Source: Narthecium ossifragum
Taxonomy: Eukaryota > Streptophyta > Magnoliopsida > Dioscoreales > Nartheciaceae
Assembly (NCBI GenBank): GCA_963920575.1
Contig: OY986975.1
Coordinates: 3,149,961-3,213,960 of the forward strand
Reading direction: 5' to 3'
DNA: 64,000 nucleotides
In this document: positions 62,285 to 64,000 of the stretch, piece after piece
Position numbering within the stretch: the first letter of the stretch is position 1
How the letters are laid out: each line of letters opens with the position of its first letter
Translations under genes and position numbers: made by a program
The notes under the pieces: model-generated
What the model saw: only the letters and a program-made list of their open reading frames with translations
Databases searched by the model: none
What the model was told of the DNA's origin: nothing

Positions 62285-62399
62285 ATAGTTTAGCTGTGTG
62301 CAATGCTACATGCTCGAGCCGACAACATAGTTCATGGCACCATATGCATAACAAAAGAACAGTGTTCTTTTCATTGCTGAACGACTTGTTGTAGATAAA

Positions 62400-62870
62400 A
62401 ACTTGTTACGTTATCATGAATCCAATTTTTGTATGGATAATTGGTAAAAACCCCTATATGAGAAAAAGAATTTGCTAAAAACTCCATTTGACATGTTTTT
62501 AAGGTTATAACACCATTATATATGTTTATGTGTATTATCAAAAGACTAAAATACCCATAATAGCTAAATGTATTTACTAGGCATGGCGGCGGCGGTGCAG
62601 CGGTAGTGGACGGCGCGGTGGATGTTCGTCGGACTTGGGATATGGCGATCCAAGCCTTAATCGACGTTGGGGAAGGAGGATGAAGCGACGGGGTGAACTG
62701 TTGAGGCTTATGTAAGCATCAGGAGGTCACGAGGCAGCGGAGGGCGACGGCGGTGGCTGCGGATGGCATGGTGGAGGGTCAACAGAGTTGTGATTCGGCG
62801 ATCCAGGCCTTGATTGAGTAGCTGAGTTGTTTATTGTAATTTGTTATACTATATTAATATAAACTTAACT
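62400..62870. other. Intergenic DNA with a short GC-rich GGCGG block
   Basis: 62580-62780 is GC-rich (GGCGGCGGCGG and similar) between AT-rich flanks. It may be a captured or decayed fragment; no protein family is recognised. Confidence 0.35.
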
Positions 62871-62883
62871 TTATATATATATA

Positions 62884-62935
62884 CTAGGGAATGCCCGTGC
62901 CTACGTCACGGATATATAGAGTTTTTTCAAAAAAT
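62884..62935 (-). mobile_element. Helitron 3' terminus (element extends to the right)
   Basis: The minus strand has hairpin CCGTGACGTAGGCACGG, then GCATTCCCTAG followed by T. It is similar to the termini at 7839, 25615 and 32397. The 5' end was not found. Confidence 0.6.
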
Positions 62936-64000
62936 TTCGGTAGAACCTCACCTGTACCGAGGCAAACCATATAAGTGCAACATTATCCCTCAAATACAAC
63001 ATTATCCCTCACAAACTTTGTCCCCGGGGCAAACCTTGTCCCCACAAACTTTACAAACCATAGTATCCTCAAATACAACATTATCTCTCACAAACCACAA
63101 CTTCAAAGAAAAACAAAAATACAAATATTCTAATTTCACAATAATCCAACTCTAGGGCTAGCAAAATCTAACCGTTGGTTTTTTCTCTTTTTAACTCTAG
63201 CTCCAAGCATTCCTACAACACCACCGCCACTTCACTGATGCGTGGGCCTGGATCAGAAAATTCAACAGTTAGATGATTACCATCATCAATTCAAAATCTT
63301 AACAGAATAAGCTTTGATAACATGTAAAAATCTAGTTCTCTGGGGATAACTTATTCTTAAGACAGCCAATATGCCGAAGTTACCTAAGAAACATGTATGT
63401 AAAAGAGATATTCGCAAGCATAAAGAAAAGTCAAGTTCCACTATAGTAGTTGATACCAATATGTCCAACTTTGGTTATTTTCTCTCTTGCAGGGGCATAC
63501 AATATTAATGCGTATCTCTTGAATTGATGGTAGGTGAAAGTCTTGCCACACCCATTTGCCCATTTGTTGTTCATTGGACTATCAATTCCAAGGTGACAGC
63601 CTGAGCTCCTACAATGTCAGACATCTTTTGGAAAAAATTGTGGAAGAAAATTTTTGCAATACTTAATTAAGTTGCTGCTTGTGAAAGCAGATTGTCTTTC
63701 AATTCTTTTCTGTCCCAAGTTACTTTATTAAGCTTCACAGAAGAGGCATAAAAGTTGTATTCAAACAAAAGCAGATCGTGTTTCAATTTCTTTGAATGAG
63801 AAGTAAGAGAAATATAGGAGCGTTGTTTCAGGATGGTGGCTGATGATAAATTTCCGGTGGTCTATGAGCTCTTGTTTTAATGATGTATTTTGGGCGTGGT
63901 TCTTCAGTGTTGTGATGCTACGTAGAAATGAATCACCCACGACAAAAAGTTCACACTTCAAAATCCACACAAATGAGGAGAAAAAATTACAGAGCAAAAT
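62936..64000. other. AT-rich DNA, no gene recognised
   Basis: Only short open frames without family signatures. TTGCAG at about 63490 could be a splice acceptor, but no exon could be supported. Confidence 0.5.

Overview
The window is nuclear DNA of a flowering plant, probably a monocot. The genes are split by spliceosomal introns (GT..AG junctions, one intron of 6.7 kb). The families are plant families: RIN4/NOI, CML, plant BAP31 and an NPR1-type BTB fragment. The intergenic DNA is AT-rich and full of plant transposons: PIF/Harbinger-like MITEs with a GTTTGG core, Helitrons, solo LTRs, LINEs, a Mutator-like element and tRNA-derived SINEs. I cannot name the species.

Layout. At 1-6.8 kb there is an RNF4-like RING E3 ligase gene on the minus strand; its last coding exon runs off the left edge. 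From 7 to 13 kb lies intergenic DNA with a MITE, a Helitron end, a decayed RNA-binding-protein fragment, GC-rich debris and a SINE. The RIN4-like immune regulator gene occupies 13.9-22.0 kb (minus), with a two-codon first exon and a 6.7-kb first intron holding a MITE and a LINE scrap. At 22.9-29.3 kb there is a near-perfect head-to-tail duplication of a 3192-bp non-genic unit. At 29.5-31.8 kb are a 1.1-kb Harbinger-like element, a broken NPR1-type BTB fragment beside a 26-bp hairpin, and an intact single-exon calmodulin-like gene (minus).

The 32-48 kb part is a nested transposon landscape. It holds a Helitron, a LINE split by a solo LTR, a dead calmodulin-like pseudogene on the plus strand, a copia remnant on the minus strand, and a Mutator-like element split by two further solo LTRs. 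All three solo LTRs have recognisable target-site duplications. The 49-60 kb part is genic again: a BAP31-like ER membrane protein gene (plus), a tRNA-Ala(AGC) gene, and a nine-exon TBC1D13-like Rab-GAP gene (minus) with MITEs in an intron and just upstream. The last 4 kb hold a SINE, a 924-bp palindrome-rich Harbinger-like element and a Helitron end.

The intact genes are not an obvious pathway. RIN4 (defence), CML (calcium sensing) and the NPR1 fragment share an immunity theme, but nothing in the sequence shows that they are co-regulated. I found no convincing entirely new system. The strongest unusual signals are the 3192-bp tandem duplication, an in-frame duplicated exon in the RIN4 gene, the inverted CML gene/pseudogene pair, and related Helitron and palindrome-rich MITE families present in several copies.
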